From assembly GCA_022843945.1 (NCBI GenBank), contig JALHMR010000009.1, forward strand, positions 62,001 to 126,000: 64,000 nt of DNA, read 5' to 3'. Origin of the DNA: Rhodospirillaceae bacterium. Its GTDB lineage: Bacteria; Pseudomonadota; Alphaproteobacteria; CACIAM-22H2. Positions 16,191 to 24,567 of this stretch are shown in pieces. The notes beneath the pieces are model-generated. The model ran no database searches, was not told the DNA's origin, and was given only the letters and a program-made list of their open reading frames with translations. The translations under genes and the position numbers were made by a program. Positions within the stretch are counted from its first letter, which is position 1. Every line of letters starts with the position of its first letter.

Positions 16191-16736
16191 ATGAAATTCA
16201 ATCCCGCCCCGATCGCCGGGGTCTTCACCATCGACCTGCAGCCGATCGCCGACGAGCGCGGCTTCTTCTCGCGGGTGTTCTGCACCGAGGAGTTCAAGGC
16301 GCACGGCCTGGAACCGGTCGTCATGCAAATGAACAACTCGTTCAACCGGGACCAGGGGACCTTGCGTGGACTGCATTACCAGCTGGCCCCGGCGGCCGAG
16401 GTCAAGATCGTGCGCTGCACGGCCGGAGCGCTATGGGATGTGGTGCTCGATATGCGCGAGGGCTCGCCGACCTTCGGCCAGTATTTCGGCGCCGACCTGA
16501 CGGCCGAGAACCGGCGGATGATGTACATCCCGCGCGGTTTCGCGCACGGCATCTTCACCCTCGCGCCGAATACCGAGGCGATTTACCTCGTCTCGCATCC
16601 CTATACGCCGGCGGCGGAGCGCGGCGTGCGCTGGGACGATCCGAAATTCGCCATCCGCTGGCCCGGCAAACCGGTGGTGATCTCGGAAAAGGACCAGAAG
16701 CACCCGTCTTTCGACCCGGCCATCCACCTGCGCTAG
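16191..16736 (+). CDS. rfbC: dTDP-4-dehydrorhamnose 3,5-epimerase family protein (RmlC)
   Basis: A 181-residue cupin epimerase of standard length. The catalytic His is in GTLRGLHYQ, the general-acid Tyr position is kept in SHPYTPAAERG, and RWDDP follows. RmlC inverts C3 and C5 of a 4-keto-6-deoxy nucleotide sugar. No rmlA, rmlB or rmlD lies in the window, so the substrate may instead be the GDP- or dTDP-4-keto sugar made by the GMD-like dehydratase at 19495. Compare the second homologue at 27103, which has lost the Tyr. Confidence 0.85.
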   Translation: MKFNPAPIAGVFTIDLQPIADERGFFSRVFCTEEFKAHGLEPVVMQMNNSFNRDQGTLRGLHYQLAPAAEVKIVRCTAGALWDVVLDMREGSPTFGQYFGADLTAENRRMMYIPRGFAHGIFTLAPNTEAIYLVSHPYTPAAERGVRWDDPKFAIRWPGKPVVISEKDQKHPSFDPAIHLR

Positions 16737-16758
16737 GCCAGCCGCGGCGGTGACGGGT

Positions 16759-17454
16759 CTAGCGCCGCTCCGCGGTCATCTCGGGACCGAAGCCGGTAAA
16801 GATGAACGACATGAGGTGGTGCGAGGAGACGAAGGGCTCGAAATTGAGCTCCGGGTTCGCCTCGCGAAACTCGCGCCAGGCCCGCCGCTGGCCGCGCGCG
16901 GGGCTGTTGAAGTAGCAGGTCCAGTCGTCGAAGGCGACGACGGTTCCCAGCTGCAGGAACGGCGGCAGGAACTTCAGCACCGGCACGGTCGATTCATAGA
17001 GATCGCAATCGATGTAGATGATCGAGGCGCGGCGCGGCAGCAGCTGGCGCTGCAGCTCCGGAGTCAGCGAGCGGTCGTAGAAGCCCTTGACGGTCTTGAG
17101 GCGGGGCCGCGGCATGCCGGCGCCGACCACGATGTCGACGAAAGCCTGCTCGCCCATGCTGAAATCGCCGGCCTTCCAGCCGGGATGGGCGTCGACCGGG
17201 TCCGGCTCGGGCAGACCCTCGAAGGAATCAAAGGCGACATAGGTGAAGTTGAAGTTGTGCCGCGTGTGCCGCCAGCAGAAGCGCATCGTGCGCCCCTTGT
17301 AGCTGCCGAACTCGAAGTAGTAGCCGTTGGCCAGACGCTCTTCGAAGTTCGTATAAAGAAAATGGGTGGCGGAGAGATAGAATTTCTCGCGGCTGCCGAG
17401 ATCGAACGGCTGGTACTCGGTCTCGAACCAGATGTCTTTTTCGCTTTTCGCCAT
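16759..17454 (-). CDS. TylF/MycF-type (macrocin O-) methyltransferase
   Basis: A 231-residue class I SAM-dependent methyltransferase resembling TylF/MycF, which O-methylate sugar hydroxyls of macrolides and also occur in glycan clusters. Visible signatures are YYFEFGSYKGRTM (SAM motif I with an extra preceding Glu), AFDSFEGLPEPD, the metal-binding-like IIYIDCDLYEST and VVAFDDWTCYF. The Asp residues in the last two segments match the Mg-binding site of this family. It lies alone on the minus strand inside the island. O-methylation of the island's sugar is the likely role. Confidence 0.8.
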   Translation of the reverse strand: MAKSEKDIWFETEYQPFDLGSREKFYLSATHFLYTNFEERLANGYYFEFGSYKGRTMRFCWRHTRHNFNFTYVAFDSFEGLPEPDPVDAHPGWKAGDFSMGEQAFVDIVVGAGMPRPRLKTVKGFYDRSLTPELQRQLLPRRASIIYIDCDLYESTVPVLKFLPPFLQLGTVVAFDDWTCYFNSPARGQRRAWREFREANPELNFEPFVSSHHLMSFIFTGFGPEMTAERR

Positions 17455-17605
17455 ATCCGGGCTTTCCGTGACGGAGGCATTCGCGCGGGCAGGGGAATCG
17501 GGCCACGTGCGACCCCCTCAGAATAGCATGCGCGGTCTCGGCTGGACCAAGGCGGCGAAGCAGGACAATATCGGATGCGTCGCCTGATTCTTGGATTCCG
17601 GGGCC

Positions 17606-18475
17606 ATGAAGATCAACATCTGCGTGCCGGCCAACGACGTCTCCTGCTATCGCATCCTGTTGCTGCTCTACTACCACGCGCTGTCGAGCCTCGGGCACAC
17701 GGTCATCTTCTCCCACGGGCAGGTGCTGAACGGGTATTTCAACCTGTTCATCCAGCACACGCTGTTCGACGAGAACCAGCTCAACGCGCTGCGCGCCGGG
17801 AACATCAGCTTCGGCTATGCGAGCACGGAGAACCTGAGCGCCACGGGGTTTGCCCATCGCCCCTTCCACAACGAAGCGGAGAAGCAGCACTGGCATAACT
17901 TCGCGCGCTCGTGCCGCGTCGTCTTCTGCCACTACCTGGACGAGTTCGAAGTGTATTCGGAGCTCACCGACAAGGCGGTCTATACGCCCTTCGGCTTCCA
18001 CGAAAAGATCCAGGAGCTTTCTCCGGCCGATGAGAAGCTGCTGGATGTCTATTTCTTCGGTTCGGTGGCCAACGAGCCCTTGCGCGCCGAGCAGCTTCAG
18101 CGGCTGGCGCAGGCCGGGCTCAGCCTGGCCTATCACGAGATCGGGGCCTCGGATCTCATGCGCAATTCCTTCATCGCGGCGGCCAAGATCAACCTCAATC
18201 TCGTCCACCGGCCGAGCTGGCGGCATATCTCCTATCGCGTCCCCTGGCTGGCCAACAACCGCATCTGCCCGGTCTCGACGCGCTGTCTCGACCGGGAGGG
18301 GTATTTGAAATACGCCCACACGGTGTCCGCCGAGGAGCTGGTCGAGCGCTGCCGGGCGTATATTGACACCGGGGAATACGCACGCGCCGGCGATGAAGCC
18401 TATGAGCGCCTGCGCAACGAGCCCATGACGCGCACGCTCGAACGCGCCTTCGATACGATCCGCATCACGACCTGA
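17606..18475 (+). CDS. Glycosyltransferase-like protein (GT-B, CgeB-like)
   Basis: A 289-residue protein of uncertain family. The N-terminus MKINICVPANDVSCYRIL and the middle KLLDVYFFGSVANEPLRAEQ look like the domain boundary of a GT-B transferase. The segment AKINLNLVHRPSW...YRVPWLANNRICPVST resembles the CgeB-like 'N-x-NLH...R...E/A' donor-site region. There is no membrane segment. ATG 17606 is preferred over the TTG at 17591 because the predicted first beta strand starts right after it. It is followed eight bases later by a PhyH-type oxygenase. Labelled as a transferase with moderate confidence only. Confidence 0.5.
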   Translation: MKINICVPANDVSCYRILLLLYYHALSSLGHTVIFSHGQVLNGYFNLFIQHTLFDENQLNALRAGNISFGYASTENLSATGFAHRPFHNEAEKQHWHNFARSCRVVFCHYLDEFEVYSELTDKAVYTPFGFHEKIQELSPADEKLLDVYFFGSVANEPLRAEQLQRLAQAGLSLAYHEIGASDLMRNSFIAAAKINLNLVHRPSWRHISYRVPWLANNRICPVSTRCLDREGYLKYAHTVSAEELVERCRAYIDTGEYARAGDEAYERLRNEPMTRTLERAFDTIRITT

Positions 18476-18482
18476 GCGGGGA

Positions 18483-19238
18483 ATGGCGATGAACGACGAA
18501 CAGCGATACCTCTTCGACGTCCAGGGCTATCTGGTCCTCAAGAACGTGTTGTCGCCCGAGGCCGTCAAAGCCTGCAACGCGGCGCTCTCGCGCATCGAGG
18601 CGATGCCTGCGGAGCAGTATCCCGATCCGCTGCTGCTGGCCAAGCCGCGCGACAAGACCGAGCTTTACCTGGCGAACATCATCGAGGCGGATCCCGCCTT
18701 CTACCCGCTGATCGACGTGCCGGAGGTCGTCGACGTCATCCGGGAAGTCTCGCTGGGCCTGTTCCGGCTCAACCACACCTACGCGATCTATCGCTGGGGC
18801 GAGGGCTTCACGCCGCTGCACATGGGGGGCTACCCGCTCCATCCCAAGGCGACCTATTCGAGCCAGAACGGGCAGATGTTCTCGCTGCTGACCAAGGCCG
18901 TCTTTCCGATGCTCAATCACGGCACGGAGGACGGCTGTTTCGCCGTCATTCCCGGCTCGCACAAGGCGATCTTCCGCCGGCCGTGGGGCGCTCACCCGGA
19001 CGAGAATCCGGGGCTTATTCCGCTGCCGGCCGGGCCCGGCGATGCCGTGATCTTCACCGAGGCGCTGGCCCACGGCAGCGTGGTCAACAAATCGGGCCGG
19101 CCGCGGCGCACCGTGTACCTCTGCTACAGCGTCGGTTACATGCCGGACTGGACCAAGCTCGGGCTGCATTTCAGCCCCGGCTTCGCCGACAAACTGACCC
19201 CGGCCCAGCGCGAGATCGTCCGCCTCAAAGTCGACTGA
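18483..19238 (+). CDS. Phytanoyl-CoA dioxygenase (PhyH)-like protein, variant metal site
   Basis: A 251-residue protein with the PhyH-type Fe(II)/2-oxoglutarate oxygenase pattern: N-terminal FDVQGYLVLKNVLSPE, EDGCFAVIPGSHK, GDAVIFTEALAHGSVVNKSG (distal His) and an Arg-rich RRTVYL strand for 2-oxoglutarate. The proximal HxD motif is not evident; the corresponding place reads PLHMGG. This is a variant also met in some bacterial PhyH-like proteins, so iron binding needs checking. ATG 18489 is an alternative start. It sits behind the glycosyltransferase-like gene and probably hydroxylates or desaturates a sugar or lipid group. Confidence 0.7.
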   Translation: MAMNDEQRYLFDVQGYLVLKNVLSPEAVKACNAALSRIEAMPAEQYPDPLLLAKPRDKTELYLANIIEADPAFYPLIDVPEVVDVIREVSLGLFRLNHTYAIYRWGEGFTPLHMGGYPLHPKATYSSQNGQMFSLLTKAVFPMLNHGTEDGCFAVIPGSHKAIFRRPWGAHPDENPGLIPLPAGPGDAVIFTEALAHGSVVNKSGRPRRTVYLCYSVGYMPDWTKLGLHFSPGFADKLTPAQREIVRLKVD

Positions 19239-19327
19239 GCCGGCGGGGCGGGGGCCTGCGCCAGCGCCTGCGGCGGTAGCGAATCACCGCGTCGGCGTAA
19301 CGTTATGGTAAAATTAACCAATTCCCA

Positions 19328-19333
19328 TATAAT
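19328..19333 (+). promoter_or_regulatory. Candidate -10 element for the large 11-gene operon
   Basis: A perfect TATAAT lies in the AT-rich core (about 19300-19345) of the 256-base gap before the GMD-like gene. No good -35 hexamer is found 16-18 bases upstream. The sequence GAATCACCGCG occurs twice in this gap (19281 and 19344). A possible 18-codon ORF with a GGGGGATC ribosome-binding-like sequence runs 19373-19429, but has no other support. Confidence 0.35.
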
Positions 19334-19494
19334 TTTAGCTTCCGAATCACCGCGGGTGGCCCGGGGGATCGAATGAACGCGCAGGGACCGATGTTTACTG
19401 CCGCCATTTCAGGTCGTTCCGCGCGCTAACCGCCCCAACAGACACGACACGGGCGCGGGGTCGCGTGCCTGATCGATCGAGGCGAGACGACACG

Positions 19495-20487
19495 ATGGCA
19501 GAGCGCATCCTGATCACGGGCATTACCGGCTTCGTCGGCTCTCATCTCGCCGATTTCGTCACCGGCCTGGGCAGCAACTACAAGGTCTACGGGACCAAGC
19601 GCTGGCACCTGTCGCGCCAGGACCATATCCGCCATCTGCTCGACCGGATCGAGCTGGTCGACTGCGACCTGACCGACGCCATCGGCGTGCGCGCGCTCAT
19701 GGACAAGGTTCAGCCGGATCGCATCTTCCACTGCGCGGCGGAGAGTTTCGTCAGCCCGTCCTGGCAGAACCCGCACCGCTACATGAACGTCAATTACCAC
19801 ACGACGGTGAACCTGCTGGACTGCCTGCGCGCCGACAAATCGAAGGCGCCGCTGCATCTGCCGGGTTCGGGCGAGGAATACGGCGATATCAGCGAGGCCG
19901 AGCTGCCGATCACGCCGGAAACGGTGCTGCGGCCGGTGAACCCCTACGCCGTCACCAAGATCGCCCAGGACCTCATCGGCTACGTCTACTGGGCGTCCTA
20001 CGGCGTCAACGTCATCCGCACCCGCGCCTTCAATCACGAAGGGCCGCGCCGCGACAAGGTGTTCGGCATCCCGTGGTACGCCTACCAGGTCGCCATGGTC
20101 GAGGCCGGCAAGATGCCGCCGCTGCTCAAGGTCGGGCACATCGACGATCGCCGGAATTTCACCCACGTGCTCGACATGGTCGAGGCGTATTGGATCGCCA
20201 GCACCAAGTGCAAGCCGGGTGAGCTCTACCTTGTCGGCTCGGAAGCGCCGGAGACGATCTACACCTTCCGCCAGGCGCTGGAGATGCTGATCGGCATGTC
20301 GAAGGTCAAGGGCATCCGCCACGAGACCGATCCGCAATATGTCCGGCCGACGCAGGTTCCTCGCCTGATCGCCGATACCAGCAAGTTCCGCAAGGCGACC
20401 GGCTGGGAGCCGAAGATCCCGTTCCAGCGCATCCTGTCGGAGACCCTCGACTATTGGCGCATGCGCGTCGCCCAGGGCACGGCGTGA
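19495..20487 (+). CDS. GDP-mannose 4,6-dehydratase-like NAD-dependent enzyme
   Basis: A 330-residue extended SDR. The cofactor motif is GITGFVGSHL, followed by FHCAAESFVSPSW, SGEEYGD and the catalytic YAVTK, with RAFNHEGPRR typical of GDP-mannose 4,6-dehydratases and their relatives (GMD, and the GDP-heptose dehydratase DmhA). ATG 19495 is the first in-frame start that leaves a normal N-terminus. It is immediately followed by an HddA-type kinase gene, which makes an activated D-manno-heptose (or octose) a plausible substrate; GDP-mannose is the conservative alternative. First gene of an 11-gene operon running to 29549. Confidence 0.8.
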   Translation: MAERILITGITGFVGSHLADFVTGLGSNYKVYGTKRWHLSRQDHIRHLLDRIELVDCDLTDAIGVRALMDKVQPDRIFHCAAESFVSPSWQNPHRYMNVNYHTTVNLLDCLRADKSKAPLHLPGSGEEYGDISEAELPITPETVLRPVNPYAVTKIAQDLIGYVYWASYGVNVIRTRAFNHEGPRRDKVFGIPWYAYQVAMVEAGKMPPLLKVGHIDDRRNFTHVLDMVEAYWIASTKCKPGELYLVGSEAPETIYTFRQALEMLIGMSKVKGIRHETDPQYVRPTQVPRLIADTSKFRKATGWEPKIPFQRILSETLDYWRMRVAQGTA

Positions 20488-20532
20488 ACTGCGCATGACG
20501 CGACGGTCATCCATGGCGGGGAGGAGCGGGCG

Positions 20533-21612
20533 GTGAAAGCCGATCGCAAGACCGCGTTCGCGGCGCGCTCGGCGCTGGCCGCGCCGCATATCCCGCGATG
20601 GTCCGCGTCGGCGCCGAAATTCGTCGTGACCGCGGCGCCGCTGCGCATCAGCTTTGCCGGCGGCGGCTCGGACCTGCCGGAATTCTATCGCAGCGATTTT
20701 GGCGCCGTGCTCAGCACGACGATCGACAAGTTCATCTACGTCACGGTGAAGCGGCACGGCGCGCTGTTCACCGAGAACTACCGCCTGAACTACTTCTCGA
20801 GCGAGCACGTCCAGCGCCTCGACGAGATCGAGAACGCGATCATCCGCGAATGCCTGCGCCTGGTGCCGCTCGACCCGCCGCTCTACATCAGCACGGTCGG
20901 CGATCTGCCGGCCTCATCGGGCCTCGGCAGCTCGAGCAGCTTCGCCGTCGGCCTGATCAGCGCGCTGCACGCCATGCGCGGCGAGCGCGCGCCGCCGGTG
21001 CGCATCTACGAGGAAGCGGCCGAAGTCGAGATCGAGATCCTGAAGCGGCCGATCGGCAAGCAGGACCACGCGGCCGCGGCCTTCGGCGGCCTCAACTACA
21101 TCCGCTTCCGCTCGGACGACAGCATCGCCCTCGAGCCGCTCAATCTCGGGCCGCACGAGATCGACCACGTCTTCAAGAATCTGCAGTTCTTCTGGACCGG
21201 TATCACGCGCGACGCCGGTCAGATCCTTGCCGAACAGCAGAGCAACACGGCGGGCAAGCTGGTGCCCGATCTCAAGGAGATTCGCGATCAGGCGCACGAG
21301 CTGCGCAACCTGATGCGCGATTCTCTGGACATGGAGGCTTTCGGCGGCGTTCTCGACCGCGGCTGGCAACTCAAGCGCGGCCTCGCCACCAATATCACCA
21401 ACCCGCAGATCGACGCCTGGTACGACGCGGCGCGCGCCGCCGGTGCCTGGGGCGGCAAGCTGATGGGAGCCGGCGGCGGCGGATTCCTGCTCTTCGTGAC
21501 GCCGCCCGAGTTGCACTCCAAGGTGCGTGCCGCCCTGCGCGGCCTCGAGGAAGTCCCGATCGCCTTCGAGCCGACGGGCGTGCGTCTGCTGCTGCCGCCC
21601 GCCAGCGAGTAG
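20533..21612 (+). CDS. hddA: HddA-like GHMP kinase (heptose 7-phosphate 1-kinase type)
   Basis: A GHMP-superfamily kinase of up to 359 residues. The substrate loop APLRISFAGGGSDLPEF, the ATP loop LPASSGLGSSSSFAVGL and the C-terminal MGAGGGGFLLF are all typical of D-glycero-alpha-D-manno-heptose 7-phosphate kinase (HddA) and of the lincomycin octose kinase LmbP. Homologues usually begin close to the APLRIS strand; a downstream GTG in FVVTAAPLRIS may be the real start, and the first 35 residues encoded from GTG 20533 could be untranslated. The product would be a sugar 1,7- (or 1,8-) bisphosphate for the GmhB domain. Confidence 0.85.
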   Translation: MKADRKTAFAARSALAAPHIPRWSASAPKFVVTAAPLRISFAGGGSDLPEFYRSDFGAVLSTTIDKFIYVTVKRHGALFTENYRLNYFSSEHVQRLDEIENAIIRECLRLVPLDPPLYISTVGDLPASSGLGSSSSFAVGLISALHAMRGERAPPVRIYEEAAEVEIEILKRPIGKQDHAAAAFGGLNYIRFRSDDSIALEPLNLGPHEIDHVFKNLQFFWTGITRDAGQILAEQQSNTAGKLVPDLKEIRDQAHELRNLMRDSLDMEAFGGVLDRGWQLKRGLATNITNPQIDAWYDAARAAGAWGGKLMGAGGGGFLLFVTPPELHSKVRAALRGLEEVPIAFEPTGVRLLLPPASE

Positions 21613-21617
21613 GGACG

Positions 21618-22574
21618 ATGTCCCGCGCCATCGCCGAACCGATTCTGGTCACCGGAGCGTCCGGCATTGTCGGCGCCAACCTTGTCCACGAGCTGGTCAA
21701 GGGCGGCTACCGGCCGCATGCGCTGATGCGCGAGACGAGCAGCCGGATGCGGCTGGCGCCGGTTGCCGACCGGGTCGGCATCGTCACCAGCGACCTGCTG
21801 GAGGCGGAGCACCTGCGCGACGCGGTCGGCGCCCTGGCGCCCCGGACGGTCTTCCATCTGGCCACCAGCATTTTCAATCCGCCGCGCCTGACGTCGGCCG
21901 AGCATCTCGAGATCAACACCCTGGGAGCACTCAACCTGCTCGAGGCGCTGCGCGACATGCGCGGCTGCCGGGTCGTGGTCACGAATTCGGCGGCGATCTA
22001 CGGTGGCGGCCGGCGCATTCCCGAAACGGCGCCGCTGCAGCCGTCGACGGTCTACGGCGCGACCAAGGCGGCCGCCGGGCTTCTGGCGCAGACCTACGCG
22101 CGTCTTTACGGGCTGAGCCTGGTCGAGCTGCGGCTGTTCACGACCTATGGGCCGTGGGAGCGTCCGGCGCGTCTGGTGCCCGATGCCATTCTCTCGGCGC
22201 TGGGCGGCCGCGATCTTCAGATCAGCGGCGGCACCCAGGAGCGCGATTTCGTCTACAGCGAGGACGCGAGCGAGGCGCTCATGCTGGCCGGCTCGGCCGA
22301 CGTCGCCTCCGGCTCGGTCTTTAATATCAGCTCCGGCCACGGCATGAAGATCGCCGACATGGCGCGCACCATTCTCGACCTGATGGGCAACCCGGTCGAG
22401 CTCAAGATCGGCGCGCGCCAGATGCGGCCGGATGAGATCATGGAAATTTCCGGCGACAACTCGGCGGCCGCCAGCGGCCTTGGCTGGCGTCCCCGGCACG
22501 ATCTGCGCGCCGGGCTGGAAAAGACCATCGCCTGGTATCGCTCGAACCGCGAACTAGCCCTCCAATTGAGCTGA
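21618..22574 (+). CDS. NAD-dependent epimerase/dehydratase family protein
   Basis: A 318-residue extended SDR. GASGIVGANL binds the cofactor; Ser in TNSAAIYGG and YGATK form the active site. The C-terminal RPDEIMEISGDNSAAASGLGW is the usual substrate-domain end. Five bases after the kinase stop and five before the methyltransferase start, it belongs to the same operon. It could be a 4-reductase or an epimerase acting after the GMD-like dehydratase; sequence alone does not decide. Confidence 0.8.
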   Translation: MSRAIAEPILVTGASGIVGANLVHELVKGGYRPHALMRETSSRMRLAPVADRVGIVTSDLLEAEHLRDAVGALAPRTVFHLATSIFNPPRLTSAEHLEINTLGALNLLEALRDMRGCRVVVTNSAAIYGGGRRIPETAPLQPSTVYGATKAAAGLLAQTYARLYGLSLVELRLFTTYGPWERPARLVPDAILSALGGRDLQISGGTQERDFVYSEDASEALMLAGSADVASGSVFNISSGHGMKIADMARTILDLMGNPVELKIGARQMRPDEIMEISGDNSAAASGLGWRPRHDLRAGLEKTIAWYRSNRELALQLS

Positions 22575-22579
22575 GTGTC

Positions 22580-23812
22580 ATGACCCAAGCGCCGCGCAAT
22601 TGCCTTGTCTGCCGGTCAAACCGCGTCGAGCTGTTCCTCGATCTCGGATCGACGACGCTGGCCAACAAATTCCTGGCGCGCGACGAGCTGGGGGGGAAGG
22701 AGCCGGCCTATCCGTTGCGTGTCGGCTTCTGCCAGGACTGCGGCCATGTGCAGCTCCTCGATGCGGTGCCGCCGACCGCCATGTTCGACGACTATCTCTA
22801 CATCTCCTCGGCCTCGGACACGCTGAAGGGCCATCTGACGGGCCTCGCCGATACCGTTGTCGAGCGCCGCAAGCTGCCGAAGGGGTCTTTCGTCGTCGAT
22901 ATCGGCTCGAATGACGGCACCCTGCTGTCGGGCTACAAGCGCCACGGCATGAAGATGCTGGGCGTCGATCCGGCGGCCAACCTGGCCGAGCGCGCGCGCG
23001 CCATCGGGGTCGAGACGCTGACCGCCTATTTCGGGCCGGAGACGGCGCGCAAGGTGCGCGAGACGCACGGCGTTGCAGCGGCGATCACGGCGACCAACGT
23101 GTTCCCGCATCTGCCCGATCTTCCCGGCCTGGTGAAGGGCCTGGATGTGCTGCTCGCCGAGGACGGTCTTTTCGTTCTCGAGGCGCACTATCTCCAGGAC
23201 CTTCTCGACGCGGTCGCCTTCGATACGGTCTATCACGAGCATTGCTCCTATTGGGCGCTGGGCCCGATGACGCGCCTGTTCGGCGATCACGGCTTCGAGA
23301 TCGTCGATGTCGAGCGCCTGCCGATCCATCACGGCCAGCTGCGCGCCTGGGTCGGCCGTCGCGGCCGCCACAAGGTCAATCCGCGTGTCGAAGCCCTGCT
23401 GGCCGATGAGCGGGCCAAGGGCATCGACAAGATCGAGACCTACCGCGCCTTCGCCCAGCGGGCCCTGGCTCTCAAGACCGAGCTCAACCGGGTCGTCGAC
23501 AAGCTGCTGGCCGAGCGCAAGACGATTGCCGCCTACGGCGCGCCGGCCAAAGGCAACACGCTGCTGACCTTCCTGGGTCTCGGCCCCGATCGCATTTCCT
23601 ACATTGCCGACCGTTCGCCGCTGAAACAGGGCCGCTATACGCCCGGCACGCACATACCGGTCGTGCCGCCCGAGCGGCTGCTGGCCGACCAGCCCGATTA
23701 CGCGCTGCTGCTCGCCTGGAACTTCGCCGACGAGATCATGGCGCAGCAGGCGGAGTACCGCCGGCGCGGCGGCCGCTTCATCGTGCCCGTTCCCGAAGTC
23801 CGCGTCCTCTGA
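22580..23812 (+). CDS. Sugar C-methyltransferase-like protein (TylCIII/TcaB9 architecture)
   Basis: A 410-residue three-domain methyltransferase. The N-terminal zinc finger has Cys8, Cys11, Cys53 and Cys56. The central SAM domain has VVDIGSNDGTLLSGY. The conserved catalytic stretch is VYHEHCSYW. The C-terminal Rossmann-like domain contains AAYGAPAKGNTLL. This is the architecture of NDP-4-keto-sugar C3-methyltransferases such as TcaB9 and TylCIII, which make branched-chain deoxysugars. It therefore implies a keto-sugar intermediate, consistent with the dehydratase-type genes upstream in the operon. Confidence 0.85.
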   Translation: MTQAPRNCLVCRSNRVELFLDLGSTTLANKFLARDELGGKEPAYPLRVGFCQDCGHVQLLDAVPPTAMFDDYLYISSASDTLKGHLTGLADTVVERRKLPKGSFVVDIGSNDGTLLSGYKRHGMKMLGVDPAANLAERARAIGVETLTAYFGPETARKVRETHGVAAAITATNVFPHLPDLPGLVKGLDVLLAEDGLFVLEAHYLQDLLDAVAFDTVYHEHCSYWALGPMTRLFGDHGFEIVDVERLPIHHGQLRAWVGRRGRHKVNPRVEALLADERAKGIDKIETYRAFAQRALALKTELNRVVDKLLAERKTIAAYGAPAKGNTLLTFLGLGPDRISYIADRSPLKQGRYTPGTHIPVVPPERLLADQPDYALLLAWNFADEIMAQQAEYRRRGGRFIVPVPEVRVL

Positions 23813-23840
23813 GCCGCCCCCACAGCCGCGAGATCGCCCC

Positions 23841-24560
23841 GTGCGCATTTCCCTGACCGACGACGACGGCAAGCCCGTCGATGCCTACAGCGAGGAGGGC
23901 CTGCGCGCCCTGGCCCATCTGTGGACCAAGGTCGCCTGCGAGCATCGCATGATGTACCAGCCGACCTGGTTGGGCATCCCGATCATCCAGTACGCCGAAG
24001 ACGTCGTCATGATGCAGGAGCTGATCTGGCGCCTGCGCCCGGACGTGATCGTGGAGACGGGCATTGCCCATGGCGGCTCGGCCATCTTCTACGCCTCGCT
24101 TCTCGAGCTGATCGGTCACGGCAAGGTCGTGTGCGTCGATATCGATATCCGGGCGCATAATCGCAAGGCGATCGAGGCGCATCCGATGAAGAGCCGCATC
24201 GAGCTCATTGAGGGCAGCTCGGTCGCGCCGGAGACCGTGGCCAAGGTCAAGGCGGCCGTCGGCAACGCCAAGAAGGTCCTGGTGACGCTCGATTCCAACC
24301 ACTCGGCCGCTCATGTGCGGCAGGAGATCCAGCTCTACGCGCCGCTGGTCTCCGACGACAGCTACCTCGTGGTGATGGACGGCGCGCAGGCCATCATGCA
24401 CGACATCCCGCGTGGCAAGGCCGAGTGGCAGCATGACAACCCCCTCGTCGCCATCGATGAATTTCTGAAGGCCAATCCGGCGTGGGAGAGCGATCCGCAT
24501 TTCACGCGGATGCTGGTGACGGCGAGCCCGCGGGGATATCTGCGGCGCGTTCGCCGCTGA
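23841..24560 (+). CDS. Cephalosporin hydroxylase (CmcI/RhlB)-family methyltransferase-like protein
   Basis: A 239-residue class I methyltransferase-fold protein of the CmcI family, named for a cephamycin enzyme. VIVETGIAHGGSAIFYAS is the SAM-binding motif, VCVDIDIRAHN the second, and VTLDSNHSAAHV a metal-site-like third. The name 'hydroxylase' is historical: crystal structures of CmcI show a methyltransferase fold. Members are frequent in surface-glycan clusters and are thought to O-methylate sugars. It starts with GTG at 23841, 28 bases after the preceding gene. Confidence 0.75.
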   Translation: MRISLTDDDGKPVDAYSEEGLRALAHLWTKVACEHRMMYQPTWLGIPIIQYAEDVVMMQELIWRLRPDVIVETGIAHGGSAIFYASLLELIGHGKVVCVDIDIRAHNRKAIEAHPMKSRIELIEGSSVAPETVAKVKAAVGNAKKVLVTLDSNHSAAHVRQEIQLYAPLVSDDSYLVVMDGAQAIMHDIPRGKAEWQHDNPLVAIDEFLKANPAWESDPHFTRMLVTASPRGYLRRVRR

Positions 24561-24567
24561 GCGGCCC

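Noticed and set aside
19373-19429. An 18-codon leader ORF before the GMD-like operon
   Set aside because: Only a loose ribosome-binding sequence supports it. The encoded peptide has no run of a regulatory amino acid and no attenuator hairpin is evident.
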